From positions 1-43,317 of the forward strand of contig CALWXB010000014.1 of the NCBI GenBank assembly GCA_944385405.1: a stretch of DNA of 43,317 nucleotides, read 5' to 3'. This stretch comes from an uncultured Oscillospiraceae bacterium (GTDB lineage Bacteria; Bacillota; Clostridia; Oscillospirales; Oscillospiraceae). A program made the position numbers and the translations under genes. Positions 15,929-25,118 of the stretch are shown here, one piece after another (position 1 is the stretch's first letter; each line of letters starts with the position of its first letter). Under the pieces are notes generated by a model. That model had not been told where the DNA came from and did no database searches. It saw only the letters and a list, made by a program, of their open reading frames with translations.

Positions 15929-17764
15929 ATGGAACAGCGTACCGACCTGACCACGCATCCGGAGGCTGCCGAGGCGAAAAAAGGCGTCAAAAAGCCACTC
16001 GTCATTCTGGTGGTCCTCCTTATTCTGCTGGCGGCTGCCTACGGCGGATTGTGCGCCTGGGCCCTCCACAGCGCCGCCCTCTGGCGGAACACCTACATTC
16101 TGGGCGTAAATGTGGGCGGCATGGACCCGGTTGAAGCTGCTGCAGCTGTTTCCGCCGCCCTGCCGGAGATGGAGATCCAGCTTTACCTCTATCCGCAGGA
16201 CGGCGCACTGCCGGATCGGCAGTCCCAGTCCTCCGACGCCGTCATCCCGCTCTCTGACCTTGGCGCCCAAATAGACGAGGCCGCTCTGGTACAGGGCGCC
16301 GACCGTGCCCAGCGCAGCGGCTCCGTCCTGACTGCCGGATGGCGGTATCTCACCGGCGGAAGCCTGTCCTATGCCGGCAGCGGAGAGATCGCCGTTTCCT
16401 CTGCAGCGGCATATGCCGCTGCCACTACCACTGCCGCCGCCCTTTCCTGGGATCCTCAGGACACGACCTATCAGGTGACGGAGGATTCTCTGGAGATCAC
16501 CTTGGCCAAGGACGGCCGCACCGTGGACGCGGAAAACCTGGCCCAGCAGCTGGAAGCGGGCGACTGGATCTGTGACTTGGCTCTGTCCGTCCCCTATGCC
16601 GCGCCCCCTGCCAAGACCCTTACCGCTCAGGAGATCCACGACGATACCTGCGGGGTGGTGAAAAACGCGGGATATGATGCCGCCACCGGCACCATCATCC
16701 CCGAGCAGATCGGCGCGGAGTTTGACGTCTCCGCCGCTCAGTCCGCCATGGACGCGGCGCAGCCCGGGGAAACCGTCTCCCTTCACGCGGACGTGGAGCT
16801 GCCCACCGTCACTGCGGCAGAGCTGGAACAGGTGCTGTTTCGGGATGTGCTGGGCGAGTGCCGCACCCACGTCTCCGGTACCTCCGCCCGGATCTCCAAC
16901 GTGAAGCTGGCCGCAGCGGCCTTCAACGGCACCGTCCTCAATAGCGGAGACGTCTTTTCCTACAACGGCACCGTGGGCGAACGCACCGCGGCCAAGGGCT
17001 ACAAGGCGGCCCCCGCCTACGTCCAGGGCGAGACTGTGGACGAGATCGGCGGCGGCGTATGTCAGCCCTCCTCCACACTGTATCTGGCCTGCCTGCGGGC
17101 CAATCTGGAGATCACCGAGCGCTACGCCCACCGCTATGTCCCCGCCTACATCCCCTGGGGCATGGACGCCACCGTATCCTGGGGCGGTCCCGACTACAAA
17201 TTTACCAACAACACGGACTATCCCATCAAGATTGTGACGGAGTATTCCGGCGGTTATCTCACGGTGAAGCTCCTGGGCACCAACGCCGACGGCATCACCG
17301 CCAAGATCACCAACGAGACCCTTTCCACCACCCCCTGGACCACGGTCTATGAGGACGACCCCACGCTCCCCGCCGGCACAGAGACCGTCAAGACCACGCC
17401 CTATACCGGCTACAAGGTCCGTACTTACCGCAATCTCTACGACGCCGACGGCAACCTGATCTCCAGCACCTATGAAGCTACCAGCGACTACAAGGTCCGC
17501 AACAAGGTGGTCCTTCGGGGCCCGGAGCTGCCCGAGACACCGGATGTCCCCGCCGTGAACCCCGACACGTATCCCGGCACCGGAGAAGGCGGGGCCGGTC
17601 CCTCTCAGGGGACGGGCACCCCCTCGGAAACGCCCTCCGGGACCACACCGGAGACCGGCTCCAACACCTCGACGGACACCGGCTCTGAACCGGCACCGGA
17701 TCCCGGGAGCTCGGAAGAGCCGCCGCCGGTGATCGTGGTAACTCCGGAAACGGATCCCATCTGA
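15929..17764 (+). CDS. VanW family surface protein with putative peptidoglycan-binding domain
   Basis: Membrane-anchored extracytoplasmic protein of 611 aa. A cytoplasmic N-terminus and one membrane segment (about 24-46) precede a domain at about 55-300 resembling the putative peptidoglycan-binding domain found before VanW. The VanW domain spans about 325-460 (ISNVKLAAAAFNGTVL, GDVFSYNGTVGERTAAKGY, GGGVCQPSSTLY). A beta-rich region of the G5 type follows (TTPYTGYKVRTYR), then a Pro/Thr/Gly/Glu-rich disordered tail of about 80 residues. The ATG at 15929 has AGGAGG 5 nt ahead; upstream in-frame codons lack a site. It stands alone and ends at a terminator. Exact function is unknown. Confidence 0.87.
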   Translation: MEQRTDLTTHPEAAEAKKGVKKPLVILVVLLILLAAAYGGLCAWALHSAALWRNTYILGVNVGGMDPVEAAAAVSAALPEMEIQLYLYPQDGALPDRQSQSSDAVIPLSDLGAQIDEAALVQGADRAQRSGSVLTAGWRYLTGGSLSYAGSGEIAVSSAAAYAAATTTAAALSWDPQDTTYQVTEDSLEITLAKDGRTVDAENLAQQLEAGDWICDLALSVPYAAPPAKTLTAQEIHDDTCGVVKNAGYDAATGTIIPEQIGAEFDVSAAQSAMDAAQPGETVSLHADVELPTVTAAELEQVLFRDVLGECRTHVSGTSARISNVKLAAAAFNGTVLNSGDVFSYNGTVGERTAAKGYKAAPAYVQGETVDEIGGGVCQPSSTLYLACLRANLEITERYAHRYVPAYIPWGMDATVSWGGPDYKFTNNTDYPIKIVTEYSGGYLTVKLLGTNADGITAKITNETLSTTPWTTVYEDDPTLPAGTETVKTTPYTGYKVRTYRNLYDADGNLISSTYEATSDYKVRNKVVLRGPELPETPDVPAVNPDTYPGTGEGGAGPSQGTGTPSETPSGTTPETGSNTSTDTGSEPAPDPGSSEEPPPVIVVTPETDPI

Positions 17765-17778
17765 TTTCTAATCTGTTA

Positions 17779-17814
17779 AAAAGACGCCCCGGCACGACCG
17801 GGACGTCTTTTTTT
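17779..17814 (+). terminator. Terminator after the VanW-domain gene
   Basis: AAAAAGACG-C-CCCGG / CCGGG-A-CGTCTTTTTTT: a GC-rich stem with one mismatch and a loop of about 5 nt, followed by seven T residues. Confidence 0.9.
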
Positions 17815-17903
17815 GACGTTTTTCTCCGCATCATGCCATAAAACGCCGCCGTTCCACCCATACTAAAGCAGATTCCGACACGGCGCGGCAGGAGGCGGAT
17901 ATT

Positions 17904-18548
17904 GTGGGCAGAAAAAATTGGTGGATCCCGGCGGCGGTACTGGCGGCAGGCATTGTCTTTGTATGGCCCCGGCGGCATCTCCTCACGGCGGAGAGCATCG
18001 CCGCCCTCTCTCCCCGGCAGACCGCTGCAGCAGCCGCTTTTCTGCTGGTACTGTATGCCGTCAAGGGCTTTTCCGTAGTAGTGCCGCTGTCGGCACTGGA
18101 GGCGGCGGGCGGTCTGGTATTCCCCCTGCCCCTGGCCCTGGCCGTCAACGCTGCCGGGGTGGCCATGGCCCAGGCGGGTCCGTATCTCCTGGGGCGGCGG
18201 AACCGGGAGGATCCCGCGGCCCTGCGCCGCCGCTGGCCCCGGCTGTGGACCCTGCTGGCTCCCGGCGGACATCCGGACAGGGGCGTTTTTTTGCTGCGGC
18301 TGGCCGGGGCCCCTCCGGGAGATGTGGTAAGTTTCCTGCTGGGCACCGCCGGCGTGCCCTGGCGGGCCTATCTGGCTCCGGGCCTTCTGGGAAGCCTGCC
18401 CCGGATCGCGGCAGCCACGCTGCTGGGCAGCGCGCTGTGGGAGGCCGGCAGCCCCCGCTTCTGGCTGTCGCTGGCGGCGGGAGGCGCCTGCACGCTGCTG
18501 TCCTTGCTGCTGTGGCGCCGTCTGCGCATGAAAGAGGGACCGCCCTAG
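17904..18548 (+). CDS. VTT/TVP38-type (DedA-like) integral membrane protein, GTG start
   Basis: Membrane protein of 214 aa with about five hydrophobic segments (near 8-22, 40-75, 78-95, 135-165 and 180-205). The pattern VVVPLSALEAAGGLVFPLPLALAVNAAGVAMAQAGPYLLGR, and the later LLRLAGAPPGDVVSFLLGTAGVPWRAYL, correspond to the re-entrant loop and transmembrane core of the VTT (SNARE-associated/TMEM64) family. Some relatives are lipid flippases or scramblases; substrate specificity here is unknown. The GTG at 17904 follows GGAGG at 9-nt spacing. A perfect terminator starts inside the last codons. Confidence 0.8.
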   Translation: MGRKNWWIPAAVLAAGIVFVWPRRHLLTAESIAALSPRQTAAAAAFLLVLYAVKGFSVVVPLSALEAAGGLVFPLPLALAVNAAGVAMAQAGPYLLGRRNREDPAALRRRWPRLWTLLAPGGHPDRGVFLLRLAGAPPGDVVSFLLGTAGVPWRAYLAPGLLGSLPRIAAATLLGSALWEAGSPRFWLSLAAGGACTLLSLLLWRRLRMKEGPP

Positions 18549-18566
18549 CAGGGCGGTCCCCGATTT
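18536..18566. terminator. Terminator between converging genes
   Basis: Perfect 10-bp stem GGGACCGCCC / GGGCGGTCCC with loop TAGCA, followed by CGATTTT on the plus strand. The stop codon of the VTT-type gene lies in the loop. A second perfect stem (CCGCCGC / GCGGCGG around 18570-18586) lies at the end of the opposing gene. Confidence 0.8.
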
Positions 18567-18574
18567 TCCGCCGC

Positions 18575-19567
18575 TCAGCGGCGGCGCTTTTTCAGCTTTC
18601 GGATGTCCTCCCCCACAAAGGGCAGGATCTGATACTCCCCCTCTACCCGGGAGGCGATCTGGGGGGAATAGCGCCGCCCCAGCTCCGTGGGCGAGAGGTT
18701 CGTGTTCAGGATGGTGGACCGCTTTTCCATGAGCCGGGTGTTGAGGATCTGATAGAGGGCGCTCTGGACGAAAGCCGTGGTCATCTCCGTGCCCAGGTCG
18801 TCCAGAATCAGCAGGTCGCACCCCAGCACCCGCTCCACGGCGGAGTCCGCCTCCTGCTCCTCCCGGCCGAACTTCTGATCCTCGAACTGCTGGAACACAT
18901 GGGCTGCGGTGTCGTACACCACGGAATAGCCCTGGCCGCTGACCTCCCGGGCGATGGCGGCGGACAGATGGGTCTTGCCCAGGCCCGGCGCACCGAACAG
19001 CAGCAGGTTTCCCGGCCTGCGGCCGAAGCGGTGAGCGTACTCCGCGCACACGTCGTATACCGTTTTCATGGTCTCCTGGGGGGAGCAGCCCCGCTCCGGG
19101 TCCACCTGGTCGCTGTACCACTCCAGGCTGAAGCTATCGAAGCTCTGGCCCCCCAGGTCCAGCATCCGGCTCAGCTCCCGCTGCTGCTCCCGGGTGTAGT
19201 ATTCCCGCAGGCAGCGGCACACCCGACCGCCGCAATAGCCCGTGTCTCCGCACAGCGGGCAGGCCGGGCGCTCCTCCAGAGCATCCTCCGGAAGACCCAG
19301 CTCTGCCAGCAGCGCGGCCTTTTCCGCCTGGAGCCGGAGGTTCTCCTCCCGCAGCCGCTCCACCGCCGGTCCGGGATCCGTCCCCCGGCGCAGGGCATCG
19401 GAGAGGATGCGGCTCATGGTGGAGCCCAGCCGGGCCTCTACCTCCCGCAGCCGGGGCTGGCGGCGGAAAAGCTCCTCCCGGCGGCGCTCCAGCGCCTCCC
19501 GGCGATGCTGCCGGTCCTCCTCAAACCGCCGCAGCGCCTGACGCATCACCTTGCCGTCATACGCCAT
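18575..19567 (-). CDS. DnaC/DnaI-like helicase loader, AAA+ ATPase
   Basis: Predicted replication-restart or initiation ATPase of 330 aa that would load the replicative helicase. Residues 1-100 form an Arg/Glu-rich coiled coil. A Cys cluster CPLCGDTGYCGGRVCRC (about 100-117) matches the zinc module of DnaI-type loaders. The AAA+ domain has Walker A FGAPGLGKTHLS (about 185-197), Walker B LLILDDLG and sensor-1 STILNTNLSP. The ATG at 19567 was chosen because it lies within the end of the upstream DnaD-like gene (11-nt overlap) behind a G-rich site; the frame upstream of it is not coding. Pairing with a DnaD-like gene supports the replication role. Confidence 0.9.
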   Translation of the reverse strand: MAYDGKVMRQALRRFEEDRQHRREALERRREELFRRQPRLREVEARLGSTMSRILSDALRRGTDPGPAVERLREENLRLQAEKAALLAELGLPEDALEERPACPLCGDTGYCGGRVCRCLREYYTREQQRELSRMLDLGGQSFDSFSLEWYSDQVDPERGCSPQETMKTVYDVCAEYAHRFGRRPGNLLLFGAPGLGKTHLSAAIAREVSGQGYSVVYDTAAHVFQQFEDQKFGREEQEADSAVERVLGCDLLILDDLGTEMTTAFVQSALYQILNTRLMEKRSTILNTNLSPTELGRRYSPQIASRVEGEYQILPFVGEDIRKLKKRRR

Positions 19568-20495
19568 GATCAGACCCCCTCTCCCTGCGCAGCTCCTGCA
19601 CGTACTTCCAGACCTCGTCCCCGCCAGTATCGGACGGCTCCGCCTTCCTGGGCGCCGGACGGTCCTGGCTCTGGACCTCCTCCGGCGTATGTAAGCCCGC
19701 CTCATGCCACTTTTTCAGGATCCCGTTGCAGTACGGCCACTTCAGCTCATGGCAGCGCAGCACCGTCTTGTCGCAGGCCAGGGCCACCGTCTCCGGGGGA
19801 AAGCCCCACTCCTGCCAGGCGGTGAGATACCGCTCCTCCGAGGCCACCGGGGGCCGGTCTCCCAGACCCAGGGCCCGCATGTACTGGGGCAGGACCTCCT
19901 GGCGCAGGGCATACTGGCGCAGGTATTCCGCCGCCCGGGCCTGGGTGTCGATGCCCCGACGGGCCCAGGCGTAGCCCTCCTTCTCGATCTGCCGCAGGGT
20001 AGGCCGGCGGCCCGGGCCGTACCGCCGGGTCACCCGCTCTGTGCAGTGGCACACCAATAAATAGACCACATCAGCGGGCAGGCCCAGAAAGTCCAGCAGG
20101 CCCAGCAGCACCCCCAGGTCCGGGGTGGTGAGCTTCTTGCCCAGCTTCCGCTCCACCTCCGCCGTCAGGTTCCGGAACGCTCCGCTCTCCTCCAGCCGCT
20201 GGACGATGTCCCCCCGTTGATAGGCCGGAGGCTCGTCCGCCGGGTCCAAAACGGTCTGGGCTGCCGCAGGCACTACCAATCCCAGCTCCCGCAGTACCTG
20301 CTCGGCCTCCTCGATGCGTCTGCGATCCCACCGCAGCTCCCCCGCCAGGGCCCGGGGCTGCACAGTCCCCCGGCGGCGCAGCAGCGCCAGATACAAAAGC
20401 GCCGCGTCTCCGCTGCCTCGCTCCAGCAGGCGGCGCACCGCCTGGGCTGTCAGTGTGACGCTCTCATCGCCTGTATCCACCAAGATCCCGGCCAT
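19557..20495 (-). CDS. DnaD-like replication initiation protein
   Basis: Protein of 312 aa with an N-terminal winged-helix-like region (LLYLALLRRRGTVQPRALAGEL, followed by a recognition-type helix). A DnaD/DnaB_2 C-terminal domain follows (LLDFLGLPADVVYLLVCHCTERV, then RQIEKEGYAWARRGIDTQARAAEYL). A second partial repeat of the same kind follows (WGFPPETVALACDKTVLRCHELKWPYCNGILKKWHEAGL). Proteins of this type act before helicase loading in low-GC Gram-positives. The ATG at 20495 follows AAGGGGGT; upstream in-frame sequence lies in the promoter region. The stop overlaps the start of the loader gene. Confidence 0.87.
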   Translation of the reverse strand: MAGILVDTGDESVTLTAQAVRRLLERGSGDAALLYLALLRRRGTVQPRALAGELRWDRRRIEEAEQVLRELGLVVPAAAQTVLDPADEPPAYQRGDIVQRLEESGAFRNLTAEVERKLGKKLTTPDLGVLLGLLDFLGLPADVVYLLVCHCTERVTRRYGPGRRPTLRQIEKEGYAWARRGIDTQARAAEYLRQYALRQEVLPQYMRALGLGDRPPVASEERYLTAWQEWGFPPETVALACDKTVLRCHELKWPYCNGILKKWHEAGLHTPEEVQSQDRPAPRKAEPSDTGGDEVWKYVQELRRERGSDHGV

Positions 20496-20530
20496 TCCCA
20501 GACCCCCTTTCCCGAATTTTCCGTTCTTGT

Positions 20531-20559
20531 ATTCTACACGAAAAATCCCCCCGGGGCAA
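20531..20559 (-). promoter_or_regulatory. Promoter of DnaD-like/DnaI-like operon
   Basis: The minus strand shows -35 TTGCCC (20559-20554), a 17-bp spacer and -10 TAGAAT (20536-20531), some 35 bp before the DnaD-like start. Confidence 0.65.
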
Positions 20560-20616
20560 CCCCCCACCGCAGGCGCCGTATTTGTGAATTTTTTGCAATT
20601 CTCCCGCTTTTCCGCT

Positions 20617-20645
20617 TTCCACAGGCCCGCTTCGTATGGTATACT
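20617..20645 (+). promoter_or_regulatory. Promoter of zapA-U32
   Basis: -10 TATACT (20640-20645), with a weak -35 TTCCAC (20617-20622) at 17-bp spacing. Confidence 0.6.
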
Positions 20646-20713
20646 GTATTCTGTAATATTGTGCGGCCCGGACAGCGGTGCCGTGACGTGAACATACAGA
20701 GGAGGAATCTGGC

Positions 20714-21046
20714 ATGGCAAACCGGGTGGTCGTCAGTATCTGCGGAGTGGAATACACATTTGTGGCGGAGGAATCCGCTTCCTATATGCAGAAGGTGGGC
20801 TCCTACGTCAGTGAGAAGATGGACGAAGTCCTCACCTCCGCCAAGGTGGGGCGCACCGACGCCGCCGTCCTCACCGCCGCCAACATCGCCGACGAGCTGT
20901 TCAAGGCCCAGGCTGCCGCGGAACAGCTGCGCAGCCAGATCAAGGGCTATCTGGACGAGGCCGGGAAGGCCCAGGCCGAGGCCAGCGAGCTCAAGCGGGA
21001 GATTTTCCGCCTCCAGCAGCGGCTGGAGCGCCAGAACAACGGATGA
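20714..21046 (+). CDS. zapA: Cell division protein ZapA
   Basis: Small protein of 110 aa that bundles FtsZ filaments at midcell. The N-terminal globular part VVVSICGVEYTFVAEESASYMQKV and the TAANIADELFKAQ stretch match the ZapA family. The remainder is a continuous coiled coil (about 60-108). GAGGAGG precedes the ATG. The stop overlaps the start of the U32 gene by 4 nt, a frequent pairing in Clostridia. Confidence 0.93.
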   Translation: MANRVVVSICGVEYTFVAEESASYMQKVGSYVSEKMDEVLTSAKVGRTDAAVLTAANIADELFKAQAAAEQLRSQIKGYLDEAGKAQAEASELKREIFRLQQRLERQNNG

Positions 21047-23154
21047 GGCCGGAGCTGCTGGCCCCCGCCGGGTCTCCGGAATCCCTGCGGGCCGCCGTGC
21101 AGAGCGGCGCCGGGGCGGTGTATCTGGGCTGGGGGACCTTCAACGCCCGCCAGAGCGCCAAGAACTTCTCTGACGAGGAGTTTGCCGACGCCCTGGTCTA
21201 CTGCCATCAGCGGGGCGTGCGGGTGTTTCTGACTCTGAACACCCTTTTGACAGACCGGGAGCTGCCCCAGGCCCTGGACACCGCCCGGACGGCCTGCCGT
21301 CTGGGGGTGGATGCCGTGCTAGTGCAGGACTGGGGCCTTCTGCGCCTGCTGCGCGCCGCGCTGCCGGACCTGCCCGTCCACGCCAGCACCCAGATGAGCA
21401 TCTTTACCTCCGGCGCTGCGGCGGAGGCCGCCGCCGATGGATGCGAGCGGGTGGTGCTGGCCCGGGAATGCTCCGCGGAGGATACTGCCGCCGTGTGCCG
21501 AAACGTTTCTGCCGAGGTGGAGGTGTTCGGCCACGGCGCCCTTTGCATGTGCTACTCCGGCCAGTGCGCCATGAGTGCCCTCATCGGCGGCCGGTCCGGC
21601 AACCGGGGCCGCTGCGCCCAACCCTGCCGCCTGCCCTACGGCATCGACATCCCCGCCGGGAAGGCCCGGCCCCTGAGTCTGAAGGACAGCTGTCTGGCCG
21701 ATGACCTGGAAGAAATGGCAGACATGGGCGTTTCCTGCGTGAAGCTGGAGGGCCGTATGAAGCGGGCGGAGTATGTGGCCGTGGTCACGGGCATCTATGC
21801 CCGGCTCCTGGAAGAGGGCCGGGGCCCTACGGCAGAGGAGCAGGCCCAGCTGGAGCAGGCTTTCTCCCGTTCCGGCTTTACCGATGACTACTGGCGGGGC
21901 CGCCACGGCCCCAAGATGTTCGGCAGCCGTCCGGAAAACGTTCCAGAGCCTGCGGAGCTCTTTGCCGCCGCCCGGGCCGTCTACGAAAGGGACAACGCCC
22001 GGCTGGTGGATGTAGACTTCGTCTGCGCCGTCCGCGCCGGTGTCCCCTGCACCCTCACCGCCCGGGACCGGGACGGCCATGCCGTCACCGTGGCGGGGCC
22101 GGTGCCGGAGGCCGCCCGGACAAAAGCCCTCACTGCGGACGAGCTGCGCACCCGGCTGGAAAAGACCGGCGGCACCGGCTACCGCTGCGCCTCTGCTCAG
22201 GTGGAGGTGGACAGCGGTCTGTCCCTGCCTGCCAGCGCCGTCAACGCGCTGCGCCGGGACGCTCTGGCCGCCCTCACGGAGGCCCGCACCGCGCCGCCGG
22301 TGCGGCGGGAACTGCCGCCGCCTCCCCTTCCGGAGGCGGACTGTGCCGCATCCGTGCCGGACTTCACCGTGTCTTTGACCAGCCGCGCCCAGCTCACCGG
22401 CGCGCTGCTGGACCTTGCCCCCGCCCGGATCTCCCTGCCCCTGGAGGAGCTCTCCCGCCTCTCCGCCCTGCCGGAGTCCGGCGCCCGCTGGGCCGCCGTG
22501 CTGCCCAGAGTGTGGCGGGACCGGGACGAGCCCCAACTGCATACCTGGCTGGATCATGCCCGGGATCTGGGGGTCCGGGCCGTGCTGGCGGGGAACCTGG
22601 GGCACCTTCCCCTGGTCCGGGATTCCGGACTGGAGATCTGGGGCGACTACGGCCTCAACGTATTCAACGCCCAGGCCCTGGCATATCTCCGGGAGAAGGG
22701 CCTTTCCTCGGGCTGCCTCTCCTTTGAGCTGCGGTTTTCCCAGATCCGGGACATGGACAAGGTGCTGCCCGCGGAGGCCATCGTCTACGGCCGGCTGCCG
22801 CTGATGATCACAGAGAACTGCCTAGTGCAGAACCACACCGGCTGCCGCCTGGATCGGGGCGGCCCCGCCGTCCCAGACGGCGCCCCCTGCCGCAGTTCCC
22901 ATGAACTGCGGGATCGCACCGGCGCTGCCTTCCCCCTGCTAGGGGCCTACGGCCACCGGACGGAGATCCAGAACAGCCGCCCGCTGTATCTGGCCGACCG
23001 GCCTGCCTGGCGTCAGCTGGGACTGGCCTTCGCCCGGCTGCGCTTCACCACCGAATCTCCGGCGGAGTGCGTCCGGATCTTCCGGGCCTACCGGGAGGGC
23101 CTGCCCCCCGATTTTCCCTTCACCCGGGGACTTTATGAGCGGGGCGTGCAGTAA
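21043..23154 (+). CDS. U32 family protein (RlhA/TrhP-like, long form)
   Basis: Protein of 703 aa. The U32 domain (about 1-300) starts ELLAPAGSPESLRAAVQSGAGAVYLG and carries the family signature EVFGHGALCMCYSGQCAMSA followed by GNRGRCAQPCR. Its Cys residues suit the Fe-S cluster known in RlhA and TrhP, which support hydroxylation of 23S rRNA or tRNA rather than peptidase activity. The C-terminal half (about 370-700) is the extension found in long U32 proteins and includes a second TIM-barrel-like portion (VYGRLPLMITENCLVQ). It is coupled to zapA by a 4-nt overlap. Substrate not determinable. Confidence 0.88.
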   Translation: MRPELLAPAGSPESLRAAVQSGAGAVYLGWGTFNARQSAKNFSDEEFADALVYCHQRGVRVFLTLNTLLTDRELPQALDTARTACRLGVDAVLVQDWGLLRLLRAALPDLPVHASTQMSIFTSGAAAEAAADGCERVVLARECSAEDTAAVCRNVSAEVEVFGHGALCMCYSGQCAMSALIGGRSGNRGRCAQPCRLPYGIDIPAGKARPLSLKDSCLADDLEEMADMGVSCVKLEGRMKRAEYVAVVTGIYARLLEEGRGPTAEEQAQLEQAFSRSGFTDDYWRGRHGPKMFGSRPENVPEPAELFAAARAVYERDNARLVDVDFVCAVRAGVPCTLTARDRDGHAVTVAGPVPEAARTKALTADELRTRLEKTGGTGYRCASAQVEVDSGLSLPASAVNALRRDALAALTEARTAPPVRRELPPPPLPEADCAASVPDFTVSLTSRAQLTGALLDLAPARISLPLEELSRLSALPESGARWAAVLPRVWRDRDEPQLHTWLDHARDLGVRAVLAGNLGHLPLVRDSGLEIWGDYGLNVFNAQALAYLREKGLSSGCLSFELRFSQIRDMDKVLPAEAIVYGRLPLMITENCLVQNHTGCRLDRGGPAVPDGAPCRSSHELRDRTGAAFPLLGAYGHRTEIQNSRPLYLADRPAWRQLGLAFARLRFTTESPAECVRIFRAYREGLPPDFPFTRGLYERGVQ

Positions 23155-23161
23155 ATTTTGA

Positions 23162-23191
23162 TTGCAATCTGTATTATATTTGGTATATGAT
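23162..23191 (+). promoter_or_regulatory. Promoter of dut-maf-mreCD-PBP2 operon
   Basis: -35 TTGCAA (23162-23167), 18-bp AT-rich spacer and -10 TATGAT (23186-23191), about 25 bp ahead of the dUTPase ribosome binding site. Confidence 0.75.
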
Positions 23192-23221
23192 ACGAGATAT
23201 TATCATTTTTTGGAGTATCGC

Positions 23222-23662
23222 ATGGAAGAGATCAAGGAAATTCAGGTAAAATATCTGGCGGAGGGGCTGGAGCCCCTTTGCTATGTGGGCGGGAAATCTG
23301 ACTGGATCGACCTGCGGGCCGCGGAGACCGTGAAGCTGAAGGCCGGGGAATTCCGGCTGATCCCCCTGGGGGTGGCCATGGCCCTGCCGGAGGGGTATGA
23401 GGCCCATATCGTGCCCCGCAGCTCCACCTTCCGCAATTACGGCATCCTGCAGACCAACTCCATGGGCGTGGTGGATGGATCCTACCGAGGCGACGGCGAT
23501 GAGTGGAAGATGCCCGCCTACGCCACCCGGGACGTGACCATCGAGAAAAACGCCCGGATCTGCCAGTTCCGCATCGTGCGCAACCAGCCCCAGCTGTGCT
23601 TCGTCCCGGTGGAACATCTGGACAGTCCCGACCGGGGGGGCTTTGGCTCCACGGGAAAGTGA
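23222..23662 (+). CDS. dut: dUTP diphosphatase
   Basis: Trimeric-type dUTPase of 146 aa that hydrolyses dUTP to dUMP, keeping uracil out of DNA. The conserved motifs are visible as [38 protein letters not shown] (with the catalytic Asp), RICQFRI and the C-terminal Gly-rich GGFGSTGK that closes over the active site. The ATG at 23222 follows TTGGAG; a longer frame starting at 23162 overlaps the promoter and is rejected. maf follows directly. Confidence 0.95.
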   Translation: MEEIKEIQVKYLAEGLEPLCYVGGKSDWIDLRAAETVKLKAGEFRLIPLGVAMALPEGYEAHIVPRSSTFRNYGILQTNSMGVVDGSYRGDGDEWKMPAYATRDVTIEKNARICQFRIVRNQPQLCFVPVEHLDSPDRGGFGSTGK

Positions 23663-23670
23663 GGCGCGCC

Positions 23671-24270
23671 GTGGCCAAGATCGTACTGGCCTCCGGCTCT
23701 CCCCGCCGCCGGGAGCTGCTGGAGCGCATCGGCATCCGGGACTTCGATATCCGGGTGCCGGAGACGGAGGAGACGTGTCCGGAGGGCCTCTCCCCTCAGG
23801 AGACGGTGGCATACATCTCCCGGGAAAAGGCGGAGGCCGCCGCGGCGCTGTGCGCCCCGGATGAGATCGTCATCACCGCCGACACCATGGTGTTCCTGGA
23901 CGGACGCCGCCTGGGCAAGCCTGCCGACGAAGCGGAGGCCCTGGCCATGCTGACGGCTCTTCAGGGCCGCCATCACACCGTGTGCACCGGCGTCACCGTC
24001 CAGCAGGGCGGCCGCGCCGTCACGGAGAGCGAGACCACAGAGGTCTATTTCCGGCCCGCCTCCCAGGCGGAGCTCCTGGCCTACATCCGCACCGGCGAGC
24101 CCATGGACAAGGCCGGGGCGTACGGCATCCAGGAAAAGGGCGCGCTGCTGGTGGAGGGCATCCGCGGCGACTATTTTAATGTGATGGGCCTGCCGGTGCT
24201 GCGCCTGAGCCGGATACTGGCCCGCTTCGGCGTGGTCCTCCTGGGGGAGGACGAGGAGGAGCAGACTTGA
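23671..24270 (+). CDS. maf: Maf-like nucleoside triphosphate pyrophosphatase, GTG start
   Basis: House-cleaning pyrophosphatase of 199 aa that removes non-canonical or excess nucleotides. Landmarks are IVLASGSPRRRELL at the N-terminus, the VPETEET loop, ITADTMVFLDGRRLGKP with the catalytic Asp, and MDKAGAYGIQEKGALLVEGIRGDYFNVMGLP. The GTG at 23671 gives the canonical MAKIVLASGSPRR and has GAGG ahead; a GTG at 23659 overlapping the dut stop is an alternative. Cotranscription with dut groups two nucleotide-pool enzymes. The stop overlaps the mreC start by 4 nt. Confidence 0.93.
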   Translation: MAKIVLASGSPRRRELLERIGIRDFDIRVPETEETCPEGLSPQETVAYISREKAEAAAALCAPDEIVITADTMVFLDGRRLGKPADEAEALAMLTALQGRHHTVCTGVTVQQGGRAVTESETTEVYFRPASQAELLAYIRTGEPMDKAGAYGIQEKGALLVEGIRGDYFNVMGLPVLRLSRILARFGVVLLGEDEEEQT

Positions 24271-25106
24271 AGGACTTCCTGAAACATCACGGATTATGGG
24301 TGCTCTTTGCCGCGGCGGTGATCGCCGTGGCTCTGGCCGCCATGTCACTTCTCAGCAACACCTCCTCCCCTCTGGTCAACGTCGCCAACGTGCTGGCCTC
24401 TCCCTTCCGCTCGGCCTACACCGCCGTGGCCACCTGGTTCAACGACAAGCAGAACTATTATAAAGACACCACCGCTCTGGAAGAGGAAAATGCCGCCCTC
24501 CGCCGCCGCATTGCGGAGATGGAGGAGGAGGTCCGGCAGGCGGAGTCCGACCGGGCGGAGAACGCCCGGCTGCGGGAGCTGCTGAATCTCACTGAGCAGC
24601 GCCGGGAATTTACCTATGAGACCGCCTATATCACCGAGCATGCCGTCACCAATTGGACCTCCTCCCTGACGCTGAACAAGGGCACTGCCCGCGGCATCGC
24701 TGTGGGTGACTGTGTGGTGGACGAGACCCACGCCCTGGTGGGGGTAGTCAGCGCGGCAGGCACCAACTGGTGCACGGTGCTGACCATCGTGGATACCGAT
24801 ACCTCCTTGGGCGCCCAGATATTCCGCACCAAAGACCTGGGGCTGGCCCAGGGAGACTTCTCGTTGATGGAGGAGGAGCGTCTTCGGCTGGACTACCTGC
24901 CTGCGGACTGCCAGCTGCTGGCGGGCGATCTGGTGGAGACCTCGGGCCTGGGCGGCTTCTATCCCTCGGGACTGGTGATCGGATCGGTGGAGTCCGTACA
25001 GATGGACGACTCCGGCGCCGCCTCTTACGCCATTCTGGCACCTCAGGTGGATTTTGATGAACTGACGGAGGTCTTTGTCATCAAGGACTTTGACATCGTG
25101 ACGTAA
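24267..25106 (+). CDS. mreC: Rod shape-determining protein MreC, TTG start
   Basis: Bitopic elongasome protein of 279 aa. A short cytoplasmic tail and one membrane segment (about 8-30) are followed by a coiled coil (about 68-110, LEEENAALRRRIAEMEEEVRQAES) and two beta-barrel domains, with the typical DETHALVGVVSAAGTNWCTVLTIVD and SGLGGFYPSGLVIGSV. It links the MreB/RodA/PBP2 machinery outside the membrane. The TTG at 24267 overlaps the maf stop, and GAGGAGGAG lies just ahead. mreB is not adjacent, unlike the usual mreBCD order. Confidence 0.95.
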   Translation: MKDFLKHHGLWVLFAAAVIAVALAAMSLLSNTSSPLVNVANVLASPFRSAYTAVATWFNDKQNYYKDTTALEEENAALRRRIAEMEEEVRQAESDRAENARLRELLNLTEQRREFTYETAYITEHAVTNWTSSLTLNKGTARGIAVGDCVVDETHALVGVVSAAGTNWCTVLTIVDTDTSLGAQIFRTKDLGLAQGDFSLMEEERLRLDYLPADCQLLAGDLVETSGLGGFYPSGLVIGSVESVQMDDSGAASYAILAPQVDFDELTEVFVIKDFDIVT

Positions 25107-25118
25107 GGAGGCGCCGCC